Shown: positions 54,564 to 63,559, counted from the first letter of the stretch. The stretch is 64,000 nucleotides of DNA from Desulfacinum sp. (GCA_014359885.1 JACIYN010000025.1:62001-126000), one strand, 5' to 3'. A program made the numbers and translations. Notes: generated from the sequence alone by a model not told the origin.

Positions 54564-56488
54564 CACTCAGGCCTTTCCGTCAGACAGGCATCGGCCGTTC
54601 GATCGAAGTGCACCCGAATTTCGTAAAGGCCTTCCATGAAGGAGCTCTCCATGAAATAGCCCAGCTTCTGAAACACACCGAAAACGCGCTCGTTCCCGGC
54701 GCTGATGTAGGCCCGGAACTGGCGCACCCCGCTCTTCCTGGCGATCTCGGAAAGATACTGGATCATGAAGGAGGCAATGCCCTTGCGCCCGTAGTCGGGA
54801 TGGACGGCGAAGTCCACCTCGGCGATGAGGGTCTCCTCGTCCACCACGTAGCGGCCCACCGCCACCACCCGCTCCGCCTCCATGTCCCCCACCAGCCCCA
54901 CCAGGGTCATCTCCTTCTCGTAGTCGATGTTGATCAGCTTGTTCACATCCACCTGGGGATAGACCTTCATGGTGGAGAGGAAGCGGATGTAGGATTCGTC
55001 CTTGGGCAGCGAATAGAAGAATTCTCGAATGAGGCGCTCGTCCGTGGGTTTGGCGGGCCGGAAGAAGACGCGGGTCTCTTCGTCGAAGACCTGGGAGACC
55101 TCCAGATTCTCCGGATAGATGGCCCGGGCCGAGCTGATGGCGAACAGCTCCCGGCGCAACACCTTCATCCGGTAGGCGTGCCGGGTGAGGTCCTCCCTGA
55201 AGTCGGGATGGGCGATGCCGATCAGCGCCAGGGCCCTCTCCCGAAGGCTGCGGCCTTGGAGCTGGGCGATGCCGTATTCGGTCACCACGTATTGCACCCC
55301 GCCGCGGGTGGTGACCACCCCGCCGCCCTCCGTCAATTCGGGTACGATGCGGGACTGACCGTCCAGGGTGGTGGACGGGAGCACCACGATGGCCTTACCG
55401 CCCCGGGAATTTCTGGCCCCGCGCAGAAAGTCCACCGATCCGCCCACGCCGCTGTAGATCTGGTAGCCCACGGAATCGGAGCACACCTGTCCGGTCAGAT
55501 CCACTTCCAGGGCCGAGTTGAGCGTGACCATCTTTTCGTTCTGGGAGATGACCAGGTAGTTGTTGGTGTACTCCACGGGATGAAAGGCCACCATGGGGTT
55601 GTTGTGGACAAAATCGTAGAGCTTCTTGGTTCCGAGGCAGAAGCTGGCGATGATCTTGCCCGGGTGCAGGGTCTTTCGGGCGTTGGTAATAACCCCCTTC
55701 TCCACCAGGTCCACGTAGGGATCGGTGAGCATGTCCGTGTGAACCCCCAGGTCCTTCTTGTCTTCCAGGGCGTAGAGCACGGCGCTGGGCACGGATCCCA
55801 CGCCCACGCGCAGGGTGGAACCGTCCTCGATGAGCTTGGCCACCTGGGCCCCGATGGCTTTGGCCACGTCGTTGATGGGCGGAGGAGGCATCTCCAGGAG
55901 AGGCTCGTCCCACGGGATGAGGGCGTCCAGATCGCTCACATGGATGAAGGAGTCACCCAGGGTCCGGGGCATGCGCCCATTGATCTGGGCGATCACGAAT
56001 CGGGCGCTTTCCGCCGCCGCCTTCACGATATCCACGGAGATGCCCAGGGAGCAAAAACCGTGCTGGTCCGGCTCGGACACCTGGATGAGGGCCACGTCGA
56101 TGGGCAGCACGCCGCTTCGAAACAGCTTGGGCACATCCACCAGATTCACCGGGGTGTAGTCGGCACGCCCTTCGGCCACGGCCTCCCGGGACGCCGCGGC
56201 CACGAAGAAGGACTTCAGACGGCACTTGTCGTGGTAACTCTCTTCCAGGAAGGAGTGCTTGCCCAGACTGAGAATATGGAGGATCTCCAGGTCCGCCAGC
56301 TTGGGCAGCTGCTCTTCCAGGGCGCGCACCAGGTACTGGGGCTCTCCACAGCCCGACCCGATGAAGATGCGCTGGCCGCGCCTCAGTTCTCGGAAGGCCC
56401 TCCGGGTATCCGTCACCTTTTCCCGAAACAGATCCTGCCAGGCAGCGGACGCCCCGCTTTCCACACCGCTCACCCCACCTTCCATCAT
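54563..56488 (-). CDS. Acetyl-CoA hydrolase/transferase fused to a GNAT acetyltransferase
   Basis: A 641-residue fusion. Residues 1-450 are a family I CoA-transferase of the acetyl-CoA hydrolase / 4-hydroxybutyrate or butyrate CoA-transferase type: RVGVGSVPSAVLYAL, SALEVDLTGQVCSDSVG (the Glu is the likely catalytic residue), and YSGVGGSVDFLRGARNSRGG. Residues 470-620 are a GNAT N-acetyltransferase with DFAVHPDYGRKGIASFM as the acetyl-CoA loop. The fusion suggests a CoA-transferase that is acetylated or senses acetyl-CoA, a domain order also seen in other anaerobes. It lies between lgt and the nuclease-like gene. Confidence 0.9.
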   Translation of the reverse strand: MMEGGVSGVESGASAAWQDLFREKVTDTRRAFRELRRGQRIFIGSGCGEPQYLVRALEEQLPKLADLEILHILSLGKHSFLEESYHDKCRLKSFFVAAASREAVAEGRADYTPVNLVDVPKLFRSGVLPIDVALIQVSEPDQHGFCSLGISVDIVKAAAESARFVIAQINGRMPRTLGDSFIHVSDLDALIPWDEPLLEMPPPPINDVAKAIGAQVAKLIEDGSTLRVGVGSVPSAVLYALEDKKDLGVHTDMLTDPYVDLVEKGVITNARKTLHPGKIIASFCLGTKKLYDFVHNNPMVAFHPVEYTNNYLVISQNEKMVTLNSALEVDLTGQVCSDSVGYQIYSGVGGSVDFLRGARNSRGGKAIVVLPSTTLDGQSRIVPELTEGGGVVTTRGGVQYVVTEYGIAQLQGRSLRERALALIGIAHPDFREDLTRHAYRMKVLRRELFAISSARAIYPENLEVSQVFDEETRVFFRPAKPTDERLIREFFYSLPKDESYIRFLSTMKVYPQVDVNKLINIDYEKEMTLVGLVGDMEAERVVAVGRYVVDEETLIAEVDFAVHPDYGRKGIASFMIQYLSEIARKSGVRQFRAYISAGNERVFGVFQKLGYFMESSFMEGLYEIRVHFDRTADACLTERPE

Positions 56489-56491
56489 GTC

Positions 56492-57286
56492 TCACTCCAC
56501 CCCATACCTTCGGGTTCCGTAGGCGTACAGGCCTGCGGCAATCGCCATCATCCCCAGGCACAACAACTGGCCCATGGTCAGGGTTGCCAGCACAAAGCCC
56601 AGCTGCGGGTCCGGCTCCCGGAAGTACTCCAGGATGAACCGGAAGAGCCCGTAAAAGAAAAGAAAGGCGGCAACCAGAAAACCGTCCCACCGGTCCTTTC
56701 GGGACAAGACCCAAAGTATCACGAAAAGGACCAGTCCCTCAAAAAGAGCTTCATAGAGCTGGGAGGGATGCCGGGGGACAGCCCCCCCTTCGGGAAACAC
56801 CATGGCCCAGGGAACCTGCGTGGGCCGGCCGAAGAGTTCCCCGTTGATGAAGTTTCCGATCCGGCCCAAGCCCAGCCCGACGGGAGCCGTCACGACGACG
56901 CAATCCGCCACGGCCCAAAACGGCAGGCCCCTTCGCCGGCAAAAGATCCAGCCGGCCAGAACCGCCCCCACAAGACCGCCGTGGAAGGACATCCCCCCGT
57001 GCCAGGTGGCGATGATCTCCAGCGGATGCTCCAGGTAAAAGGCCCAGTTGTGCGCCTGATAGAAGAGAAGGTAGCCGAGGCGTGCTCCCGCCACCAGTCC
57101 CACGGCAAGGAAGAAGATCAGGTCCGGGACGACCTCCCGGGACAAGCCGATCCGACGGGCCTTGGGCTGCCGGGGTATGAGCCCGTACGCCGCCAGGAAT
57201 CCCAGCACGTACATGAGCCCGTACCAGCGGATGCGAAGGGGGCCGACGGCCACGATCTCCGGGTCGATCTGGGGATAGGGTATCAC
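56492..57286 (-). CDS. lgt: Prolipoprotein diacylglyceryl transferase
   Basis: Lgt transfers diacylglycerol from phosphatidylglycerol to the cysteine of prolipoproteins. The protein of about 264 residues has seven or so membrane helices and the signature GRIGNFINGELFGRPT, with HGGMSFHGG near the middle and RHPSQLYEALFEGL later. The start is a GTG at 57286 (IPYPQIDPEI follows) with GGAGGAG nine bases upstream; no ATG fits better. It is followed three bases later by the CoA-transferase gene. Together with lnt at the left edge it covers two of the lipoprotein maturation steps. Confidence 0.95.
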   Translation of the reverse strand: MIPYPQIDPEIVAVGPLRIRWYGLMYVLGFLAAYGLIPRQPKARRIGLSREVVPDLIFFLAVGLVAGARLGYLLFYQAHNWAFYLEHPLEIIATWHGGMSFHGGLVGAVLAGWIFCRRRGLPFWAVADCVVVTAPVGLGLGRIGNFINGELFGRPTQVPWAMVFPEGGAVPRHPSQLYEALFEGLVLFVILWVLSRKDRWDGFLVAAFLFFYGLFRFILEYFREPDPQLGFVLATLTMGQLLCLGMMAIAAGLYAYGTRRYGVE

Positions 57287-57427
57287 CGCTCTTTTCTCCT
57301 CCCGCCCGAGCATATAATCACAGGCCCGTTGGGCCGTCAACGACGGCCCGGCCCCTTCATTGACAGCCCATGGGCCCTGTGCCATAGTTTTGCGTCTTGC
57401 TTTCGGAGTCGGACAGGGGAAGGGACA

Positions 57428-58873
57428 TTGAACAAGCTGGAAACAGGTATTCTTGATGTGGGCTGCCGTCTCGGCGGCCGTGAAGTTCGCACCGGGCAAT
57501 GGACTCCGGTGCTCGACCCCGCCACCGGCCAGGTCATCGCCCGGGTGCCCTTGTGCAACGACCAGGTGGTGGACGAAGCGGTTGCCGGAGCGCTCCGGGC
57601 CCAGCCGTCCTGGGCGGACGCCCCGGTGGAGCACCGAACCTCCCTGCTCCTGGAATGGGCCCGAGCCGTCTCCAGCCGGCTGGACCAGTTGTCCCTGCTG
57701 AACTGCCGCGAAACGGGAAAACCCTTGCACGCCGCGCGGGCGGAGGTGGAAAACGCCGTCCAACTCATCCATTACTTCGCCGAGGAAGCCCGCCGACTGA
57801 CGGGGCATCTGCCCCTCACCGGACAGCCGGGCAGCCAGACCCTTGTCTTTCGGGAACCCGTCGGGGTGGTGGCGGCCATCACCCCCTTCAACTACCCCAT
57901 CAGCACCCTGGTGACCAAAGCGACCCCGGCCCTGGCCGTCGGGTGCGCCGTGGTGGCCAAGCCCGATGAGCACACACCCCTGGCCACCCTGGAACTGGCG
58001 CGCCTGGCCGAGGAGGCGGGCCTTCCGCCGGGAGTCTTCCAGGTGGTCACGGGACCGGGCCCCGAGACGGGCAGGGCTCTGGCGGCCCACCCCAAGGTGG
58101 CCCTGGTCACCTTCACGGGAAGCACCGAGGTGGGGAAATTCATTCAGAAACTGGCGGCCGATGGAGTGAAACGGCTGATCCTTGAGCTGGGCGGCCATTG
58201 CCCGGCCATCCTGTGCCGGGACGCGGACTGGGAGCGGCTCCTGCCGTCCATCCTCTCCCAGGCCTTCAAGAACTCGGGCCAATACTGCTATCGCATCACA
58301 CGGCTCTACGTGGCCCGGGAAATTCGGGATGCCGTCCTTGAGAAACTCACCTCCGCCGCAGCCGCGCTCAAGGTGGGAGATCCCCGGGACCCGGAAACCG
58401 ATCTGGGTCCCCTCAACAACCCGCAGATCTTCCATCGCGTCCGAAAACAGGTGCAGAAGGCCCTTTCCCAGGGCGCCGCTCTCGCCCTCGGCGGGCCGCC
58501 CCCGGGGAAGGACTCCGGGCTCTATTTCCCACCCACCGTTCTGACCGATCTGCGCCCCGGAATGGACATTCTGCGGGAAGAGATCTTCGGACCCGTCCTG
58601 TTGGTGCTTCCCTTCTCCGATGAGCAGGAGGCCGTGGACGGGGCCAACGACACCCCCTTCGGGCTGGCGGCCTATGTCTTTTGCGGCGACCTGTCCCGGG
58701 CGTTACGCATGGCTCACCGGATCCAGGCCGGAAGCGTCTGGATAAACGACATCCACCAGGCGCGGCCGGAAGCCCCTTTTGGAGGCATGAAGCAGAGCGG
58801 TCTCGGGCGGGAAAAATCCCGCTTCGGAGTGGAAGCCTTTACGGAACTGAAAACCATCTACGTTTCCTATTGA
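57428..58873 (+). CDS. Aldehyde dehydrogenase (NAD(P)+-dependent)
   Basis: A 481-residue member of the aldehyde dehydrogenase superfamily. The general-base Glu is in ILELGGHCP (about residue 253) and the catalytic Cys in NSGQYCYR (about residue 286); ITPFNYP and FTGSTEVG belong to the coenzyme-binding part, and EEIFGPVLLVLPF to the end of the catalytic domain. GQYC with NSG resembles phosphorylating-free long ALDH types such as succinate-semialdehyde dehydrogenase, but the substrate is uncertain. The start is a TTG at 57428 with AGGGAC upstream. It is divergent from lgt. Confidence 0.9.
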   Translation: MNKLETGILDVGCRLGGREVRTGQWTPVLDPATGQVIARVPLCNDQVVDEAVAGALRAQPSWADAPVEHRTSLLLEWARAVSSRLDQLSLLNCRETGKPLHAARAEVENAVQLIHYFAEEARRLTGHLPLTGQPGSQTLVFREPVGVVAAITPFNYPISTLVTKATPALAVGCAVVAKPDEHTPLATLELARLAEEAGLPPGVFQVVTGPGPETGRALAAHPKVALVTFTGSTEVGKFIQKLAADGVKRLILELGGHCPAILCRDADWERLLPSILSQAFKNSGQYCYRITRLYVAREIRDAVLEKLTSAAAALKVGDPRDPETDLGPLNNPQIFHRVRKQVQKALSQGAALALGGPPPGKDSGLYFPPTVLTDLRPGMDILREEIFGPVLLVLPFSDEQEAVDGANDTPFGLAAYVFCGDLSRALRMAHRIQAGSVWINDIHQARPEAPFGGMKQSGLGREKSRFGVEAFTELKTIYVSY

Positions 58874-58917
58874 AGCCGGTGCTCGAAAAGTGCCGGGGTA
58901 TCCACAGGAGGTCTTCC

Positions 58918-59577
58918 ATGGTCCCCATTGTCTGTTTCGTGGGAAAGTCCAACGTGGGCAAAACCACCTTTCTGGAAAAACTCATCCCCGAGCTGACCCG
59001 CCGGGGCTACCGGGTGGGCACCGTCAAGCACGACGTCCACGGGTTCACCATGGACCGGGAAGGCAAGGACACCTGGCGCCATGCCCAAGCGGGAGCCGGC
59101 ACCATCGCCATCGCCTCCCCCGCCCGCGTGGCCTCCATCCGCACCATCGACCGGGAATGGCCGCTGGAAGAGGTGGTATCCCGGTACTTCTGGGACGAGG
59201 ACATTGTGATCGCCGAGGGATACAAGCGATCCCACTTTCCCAAGATCGAGGTCTTTCGCTCGGAACTGGCCGATGTGCCGCTGTGCGACGAAAAGGACAA
59301 CCTGATCGCCCTGGTCACCGACGATGCCCCGGATGTTCGGGTTCCCCGTTTCGGCTTCCATCAGGTGAGCCATGTGGCGTCGTTTCTGGAAGAGCGCTAT
59401 CTCAAGGACAGAAAGCGACCCCAGGTGCTGGTCCAACTGGACGGCAAGAAACTGCCCATGAAAGACTTCGTCCAGGACTTCGTGGCGGGCGGCGTTGTGG
59501 GAATGCTCTCCCAGCTTCGGGGATGGAAGAAGGCCCGCCAGGTGCGTGTCACCATCACCATGGGGGATGAGGCGTGA
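58918..59577 (+). CDS. mobB: Molybdopterin-guanine dinucleotide biosynthesis protein MobB
   Basis: MobB is a GTP-binding helper for the last step of molybdenum cofactor synthesis. The 219-residue protein starts MVPIVCFVGKSNVGKTTFLE with the P-loop, and continues TVKHDVHGFTMDREGKDTWRH, a family hallmark. EGYKRSHFPKIEVFR is the second conserved part. GGAGG lies just before the ATG at 58918. An additional 50 residues at the C-terminus are not part of the usual MobB core. It overlaps mobA by four bases. Confidence 0.92.
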   Translation: MVPIVCFVGKSNVGKTTFLEKLIPELTRRGYRVGTVKHDVHGFTMDREGKDTWRHAQAGAGTIAIASPARVASIRTIDREWPLEEVVSRYFWDEDIVIAEGYKRSHFPKIEVFRSELADVPLCDEKDNLIALVTDDAPDVRVPRFGFHQVSHVASFLEERYLKDRKRPQVLVQLDGKKLPMKDFVQDFVAGGVVGMLSQLRGWKKARQVRVTITMGDEA

Positions 59578-60164
59578 TCACGGGAGCGGTTCTGGCCGGC
59601 GGCGAAAGCAGCCGTTTCGGCCGGGACAAGGCGCTGGAGGTTTTTCGCGGCAGCCGGATGGTGGATCGCTGCGTTCAGGGCCTGCGCGCCCTTTGCGACC
59701 CGGTCCTGGTGGTGGCCAACGACCTGAGCCCCCTGCTGGATGTGGACGCCGCCCTGGTCCGCGATATCATCCCGCGGTGCGGTCCCCTGGGAGGCATCTA
59801 CACCGCGCTTTTTTTCTCCCCCCATCCGTGGGTTCTGGTCAAGGCGACGGACATGCCCTACCTGGAACCGGCCTTGGCCGAAAGGCTGGTGCAGGAGGCC
59901 CTCCAGGACAAGGCGGACGTGATCGTCCCCCGCACCGGCCCCTATTACGAGCCGCTTCTGGCGGCCTACCACGTGCGGTGCCTGCCCCATGTGGCCCGGT
60001 GCATTGGAGACGACAAACGCCAAATCATCAGCTTCTACGGCAAGGTGCGCGTTCGAACGCTCGAAGAAACCCAATGGCGCCCCCTGGACCCCCGGGGAAG
60101 AAGCTTCTGGAACGTGAACACACCGGAAGATCTTCGGCGTATCCTGCAGGAAGAGGGAACCTGA
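59574..60164 (+). CDS. mobA: Molybdenum cofactor guanylyltransferase MobA
   Basis: MobA attaches GMP to molybdopterin, making the guanine dinucleotide form used by formate dehydrogenase and similar enzymes. The 196-residue protein starts with the nucleotidyltransferase loop ITGAVLAGGESSRFGRDKAL, with CGPLGGIYTAL and VLVKATDMPYL as the other substrate segments. The GTG start overlaps the mobB stop (GTGA). moeA follows three bases later, so the three form an operon. Confidence 0.93.
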   Translation: MITGAVLAGGESSRFGRDKALEVFRGSRMVDRCVQGLRALCDPVLVVANDLSPLLDVDAALVRDIIPRCGPLGGIYTALFFSPHPWVLVKATDMPYLEPALAERLVQEALQDKADVIVPRTGPYYEPLLAAYHVRCLPHVARCIGDDKRQIISFYGKVRVRTLEETQWRPLDPRGRSFWNVNTPEDLRRILQEEGT

Positions 60165-60167
60165 ACC

Positions 60168-61412
60168 ATGGCGGATGTTTCCTTGCACGAAGCAGCTCAA
60201 AGAGTGTGCGACCTCATGCCCCGGGGGCCCCTGGAGTGGCTTCCCACCGAAACCTGTCTCGGGCGCATCTTGGCCCGGAACGTGACGGCCCCCTTCTCCA
60301 TCCCCCGATGCGCCCAATCCCTCATGGACGGCTACGCCGTTTTCAGCCGGGAAACGGCCGGGGCGTCGCCCGAGCGGCCCGTTTCCCTGCCGGTGAGGGG
60401 CCGCCCTTCGGCAGCCGGGCATCCGGCCGGAGACCCGGTGGTTCCCGGAACCTGCCGACGGATCCTCACGGGAGCGCCTCTTCCCGAAGGGGCCGATGCC
60501 GTGGTTCCGCAGGAAGACGTGCGCCTCCAAGGGGACCGGATCCTCCTGAACCGCCCGGCCCGGCAAGGACAGTGGATCACCGTCCCCGGAGAAGAGATCA
60601 AGGCGGGCGAGGTGATCCTGCACGCCGGCGACCGACTCACGCCCTCCCGACTCTCACTGGCCCTGGCGGCGGGTTTTTTCACCCTCCCGGTGGTGCGCAA
60701 GTGCCGTGTAGCCGTTCTGGGAACCGGCGATGAGCTCCGCGAGCCGGGCTCGCCCCTGGATCCCGCATCCCGCTACGGCGACAGCCGCCACTTGATCGCC
60801 GCCTTGGCCCGGCAGGCCGGCGCGGAACCGATCCATCTCGGGTCCGCGCCGGACGATGCGGCCTGCATTGCAGCGGCCCTGAAAGGAGCCGAGGCCGACC
60901 TGGTGATCACCACGGGCGGGGCCGGTCGAGGCGACAGGGACTTCCTGCTGCAGGCGTGGGCCCGTCTGGGGCTGCGCCCCCTTTTTTCGGAAATCGGTAT
61001 CCGCCCGGGTCACGGTACGGCCTGTGCCGCCACGTCCTCCACACTCTATTTCGCCCTTCCCGGAGGCCCCCTGGCGGCGGAAATCATCTTCCATGAGCTG
61101 GTGCTTCCCGCCCTCCAGACGTGGCATCAGTCCTCGGAAGGTTACCCGGAACGGGTTTTCGCGCGGCTGAACACGCCCGTCCGGAACGATGGGCCCGCCT
61201 TGAGGGCCGTGACCGGAACCGCATCGTTTCGAGAGACCGTTCTGTGGTTTCAGCCCTTCGGCAAGGACCGACCCACCCGCCACTTTTCCCGAAGAAGACT
61301 CAAGAACGCCTATGCCCTGATTCCCCCTCTAAGCGGAACACTGGACGAGGGACAAACGGTCCCCATCCGATTCTTCCTGGGCCACTGGCCCGTTGTGCAC
61401 AGGGCCCCGTGA
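60168..61412 (+). CDS. moeA: Molybdopterin molybdenumtransferase MoeA
   Basis: MoeA inserts molybdate or tungstate into adenylated molybdopterin. The 414-residue protein has the usual domains: CAQSLMDGYAVFS early, ILTGAPLPEGADAVVPQED in domain I, GTGDELREPG and ITTGGAGRGDRDF in the MogA-like domain III, and FALPGGPLAAEI near the end. Domain III reads GAGRGDRDF where most members have GVSVGDYD, a small variation. It lies three bases after mobA. The cofactor genes fit the anaerobic life suggested by the rest of the window. Confidence 0.94.
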   Translation: MADVSLHEAAQRVCDLMPRGPLEWLPTETCLGRILARNVTAPFSIPRCAQSLMDGYAVFSRETAGASPERPVSLPVRGRPSAAGHPAGDPVVPGTCRRILTGAPLPEGADAVVPQEDVRLQGDRILLNRPARQGQWITVPGEEIKAGEVILHAGDRLTPSRLSLALAAGFFTLPVVRKCRVAVLGTGDELREPGSPLDPASRYGDSRHLIAALARQAGAEPIHLGSAPDDAACIAAALKGAEADLVITTGGAGRGDRDFLLQAWARLGLRPLFSEIGIRPGHGTACAATSSTLYFALPGGPLAAEIIFHELVLPALQTWHQSSEGYPERVFARLNTPVRNDGPALRAVTGTASFRETVLWFQPFGKDRPTRHFSRRRLKNAYALIPPLSGTLDEGQTVPIRFFLGHWPVVHRAP

Positions 61413-61485
61413 ACTTCAGAGGTTGTTCAACGGTAACGCTAAGGTGTATAGTGGCGCTTCACATCCGAGGAGAGGGGACAATCTG

Positions 61486-62142
61486 ATGCTCAAAGGAACG
61501 ATCATCGAGACGGAATATTACCGCTTGCTGGAAAGATATCTGGTCCCGGTCCTGGTGAAACTGAGGCTCCGTCCCAACCACGTGTCGCTCCTGGGACTGC
61601 TCCTCAGCCTCGTGGCGGGAATCTCTTTTGCCTTTCGCCCCTTCTGGGGAGGCGTTTTCACGCTTCTGGCCGGCCTCGTGGATACCCTGGACGGGAGCCT
61701 GGCCCGCTCCACGGGTCAGGCGAGGAAGTACGGAGCCTTTCTGGATTCCGTGCTGGACCGCTATGCCGAACTGCTCATCTACCTGGGCATCTATTTTTAC
61801 TTCTATCGACAGGGGAACTTGGGACCCGCCTTGACCCTGCTCTTCCTGCTCATCCTGTTCGGATCCCTCATGGTCAGCTACACCCGGGCCCGGGCCGAAG
61901 GACTGGGGCAAAAATGCCTCGTGGGGCTGCTGCAACGCGGCGAACGGGTGATCCTGCTGGGCATCGGGGGCATGGCCAATCCCCTCTTCAACCGGCTCAC
62001 GGAACTGCCTTTCAGCCGGTCCACCCAGGACGCGGTCCTCATGGTGGTTCTGGTGGTCCTGGCCGTTGGAACGAACCTCACCGCTTTGTGGCGGTTCTGG
62101 CACGTTCTCAACAACCTGAAACAAGAAGGAACCAAGGGGTGA
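61486..62142 (+). CDS. CDP-alcohol phosphatidyltransferase family protein
   Basis: A 218-residue membrane enzyme that moves a phosphatidyl group from a CDP-alcohol to an alcohol acceptor, for example in phosphatidylglycerol or inositol-lipid synthesis. The catalytic motif DG..AR...G...D...D is seen in DTLDGSLARSTGQARKYGAF with LDSVLDRY after it. It has about six membrane helices. The ATG at 61486 follows GAGGAGAGGGGA at a slightly long distance. It is read after moeA with a 73-base gap. The exact head group is not known. Confidence 0.88.
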   Translation: MLKGTIIETEYYRLLERYLVPVLVKLRLRPNHVSLLGLLLSLVAGISFAFRPFWGGVFTLLAGLVDTLDGSLARSTGQARKYGAFLDSVLDRYAELLIYLGIYFYFYRQGNLGPALTLLFLLILFGSLMVSYTRARAEGLGQKCLVGLLQRGERVILLGIGGMANPLFNRLTELPFSRSTQDAVLMVVLVVLAVGTNLTALWRFWHVLNNLKQEGTKG

Positions 62143-62180
62143 GAAGGGGGGGCGAAGTCCCGCTACGACCCTCTCCCGGC

Positions 62181-62699
62181 TTAAGGGCTTGGCTCATCCA
62201 ACTTCTTCAAGATGATGCGATCGTCTTCCCGGTAGATTTCGAAGGAATCCCCCACCGAAAAGCCCAGCTGATCGATCAGGAGAGCCTTGTTCAGCGTAAT
62301 GCTCCCGCTCTGGCCGATGGTCCGATGATTGGGGGTCTTGATGAGAATCGTGGGGGCCTGAGAGGGCGCGGAGACCTTGTTTCTGCGGCGCACGACAGGC
62401 TTCGGTCGCGCAGGCTGCTTGTATTCCACCTCCGGCTCAACCTGCCGGGCCCGGGAGGGGGTGACAGTGCGTCGAACGCGGGTCGGAGCCGGTTCCTTTT
62501 CGATGACACCGGGTTCCCGCTTGGCGGAGAAACCCACTTGGGGAATCTCCCCCAGTTCCATCAGGCCCTTGAGGTACAAGTCCTGAACTTCGCTTTTGAA
62601 ACGGAGGCCGAAGAGCTTCTGGACCGCCTCCAGCGAACGACCATTGCGGATCTCATTCACGATCAATTTGGGGTCTATATTCTTGTATTCCACATCCAT
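62181..62699 (-). CDS. Protein with a SpoVT/AbrB-like C-terminus
   Basis: A 172-residue protein in three parts. The N-terminus (IDPKLIVNEIRNGRSLEAVQ and onward, about 8-50) looks like a small helical or helix-turn-helix unit. A basic, Pro-rich linker (about 60-115) follows. The C-terminus (GSITLNKALLIDQLGFSVGD, then IYREDDRIILKKLD) matches the pattern of a SpoVT/AbrB swapped-hairpin DNA-binding domain. This suggests a transcription regulator with a flexible linker. The gene stands alone; AGGGAG lies one base before the ATG. Function unknown. Confidence 0.7.
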   Translation of the reverse strand: MDVEYKNIDPKLIVNEIRNGRSLEAVQKLFGLRFKSEVQDLYLKGLMELGEIPQVGFSAKREPGVIEKEPAPTRVRRTVTPSRARQVEPEVEYKQPARPKPVVRRRNKVSAPSQAPTILIKTPNHRTIGQSGSITLNKALLIDQLGFSVGDSFEIYREDDRIILKKLDEPSP

Positions 62700-63023
62700 C
62701 TCCCTTTCCTTTCCTCACACAAAAACCTTCCGGCCACCTACCCCGCACCACATCCTGCGCCACCACGGCGTATGCTCTTCCGGGAAAGATCACAGCCTCT
62801 TGTTGGTTCAACACACAATTCGGCCCGTCTTTCTCTCACGGGGGTCGAAAGGGGGGTGCGTCTCGTGGACGCGCCGGCCTTTTGAGACCTCGCTACCCTT
62901 GGGCTGAAGAGGCTATGGATTGCAACTATTGGGATATTGGGATGCACCCGAAAGCGATGTGCTTGCAACTAGGGCACCGTTAAATTAACAAAACCCCGTC
63001 GTCCGATCAACAGCCTCTTTTGT

Positions 63024-63123
63024 AAAAAAAGGCCAACTCGACCCAACCCCTCCATTGGGAGCCTCGGGGCCATCCCCACCCGCTCGTCTCGCCTGGAGGC
63101 ACACTCGGGGTTGCGAAACCCGG
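63024..63123 (-). ncRNA. Candidate small RNA of about 100 nt
   Basis: From about 63123 leftwards the minus strand can fold into hairpins GGGTT-TCGC-AACCC, GCCT-CC-AGGC, GGGG-ATGG-CCCC and CCCAA-TGGAGGGG-TTGGG, flanked by GGCC pairs, and ends in TTTTTTT (63030-63024). A good sigma-70 promoter lies just upstream. It has no open frame. It does not match the conserved core of SRP RNA, RNase P RNA or tmRNA that I know. Its role is unknown. Confidence 0.45.
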
Positions 63124-63129
63124 CGGGCC

Positions 63130-63159
63130 CTTATAGGGAACCCGTCCCGGTTCTGTCAA
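63130..63159 (-). promoter_or_regulatory. Sigma-70 promoter for the candidate small RNA
   Basis: On the minus strand TTGACA (63159-63154), an 18-base spacer, and TATAAG (63135-63130). Confidence 0.6.
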
Positions 63160-63559
63160 GCACTTTACCGGCCCGCATCCCCGGGTCTTCAAGCCCTCCG
63201 CCAGATGCCGACTGAGCAAGAACTCGCCGGGATTCCGAGCACATGATGTTGAGGCGCACAGGTCTGTCGGGGGCAGGTCAACATCATTCGTCCCTAAAGT
63301 TTTCCTCGACATGGCGGGACATCGAGATGGCGGTGGGTGCGAGGCAAGATCCGGTCTCAAGCTGGCTGATGTCCCGTGGGCAACGGTAATCCGGCACTCC
63401 TTGGCAGATGGGATTTCATGCTCCCGGCAAGGTCCTGAAGGGCGGGCATAAAGCCAGCCCCGACAAGATCCCATTGATCTCTTGGAAGGAGCGGGGTTTA
63501 TCCCCGCCCGCTAATCGCGCGTTATGAGAAAACCCCGATGGGAAAGCGCACCATGGAGG

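Larger units (their letters stand above)
62700..63559. other. Long gene-free region with a candidate small RNA
   Basis: No credible protein gene in 860 bases. On the minus strand a TTGACA/TATAAG promoter (63130-63159) faces a structured segment that ends in seven T residues at 63024. Inverted repeats lie at 63243-63287 and 63315-63376, and a hairpin related to 34434 at 63491-63511. The part 62700-63000 shows nothing I recognise. Confidence 0.65.

Noticed and set aside
54608-57427. Very long plus-strand frame running into the aldehyde dehydrogenase
   Set aside because: It covers the opposite strand of the CoA-transferase and lgt genes. GC-rich DNA keeps such frames open; the dehydrogenase begins at 57428.
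63024-63123. SRP RNA, tmRNA or RNase P RNA as identity of the candidate RNA
   Set aside because: The conserved cores, such as the GGAAGGAAGCAGCC loop of SRP RNA, are absent.
63007-63474. Minus-strand frame of 155 codons in the 63-kb gap
   Set aside because: Its composition is unlike the neighbours, it has no family match, and it overlaps the promoter and hairpins of the candidate RNA.
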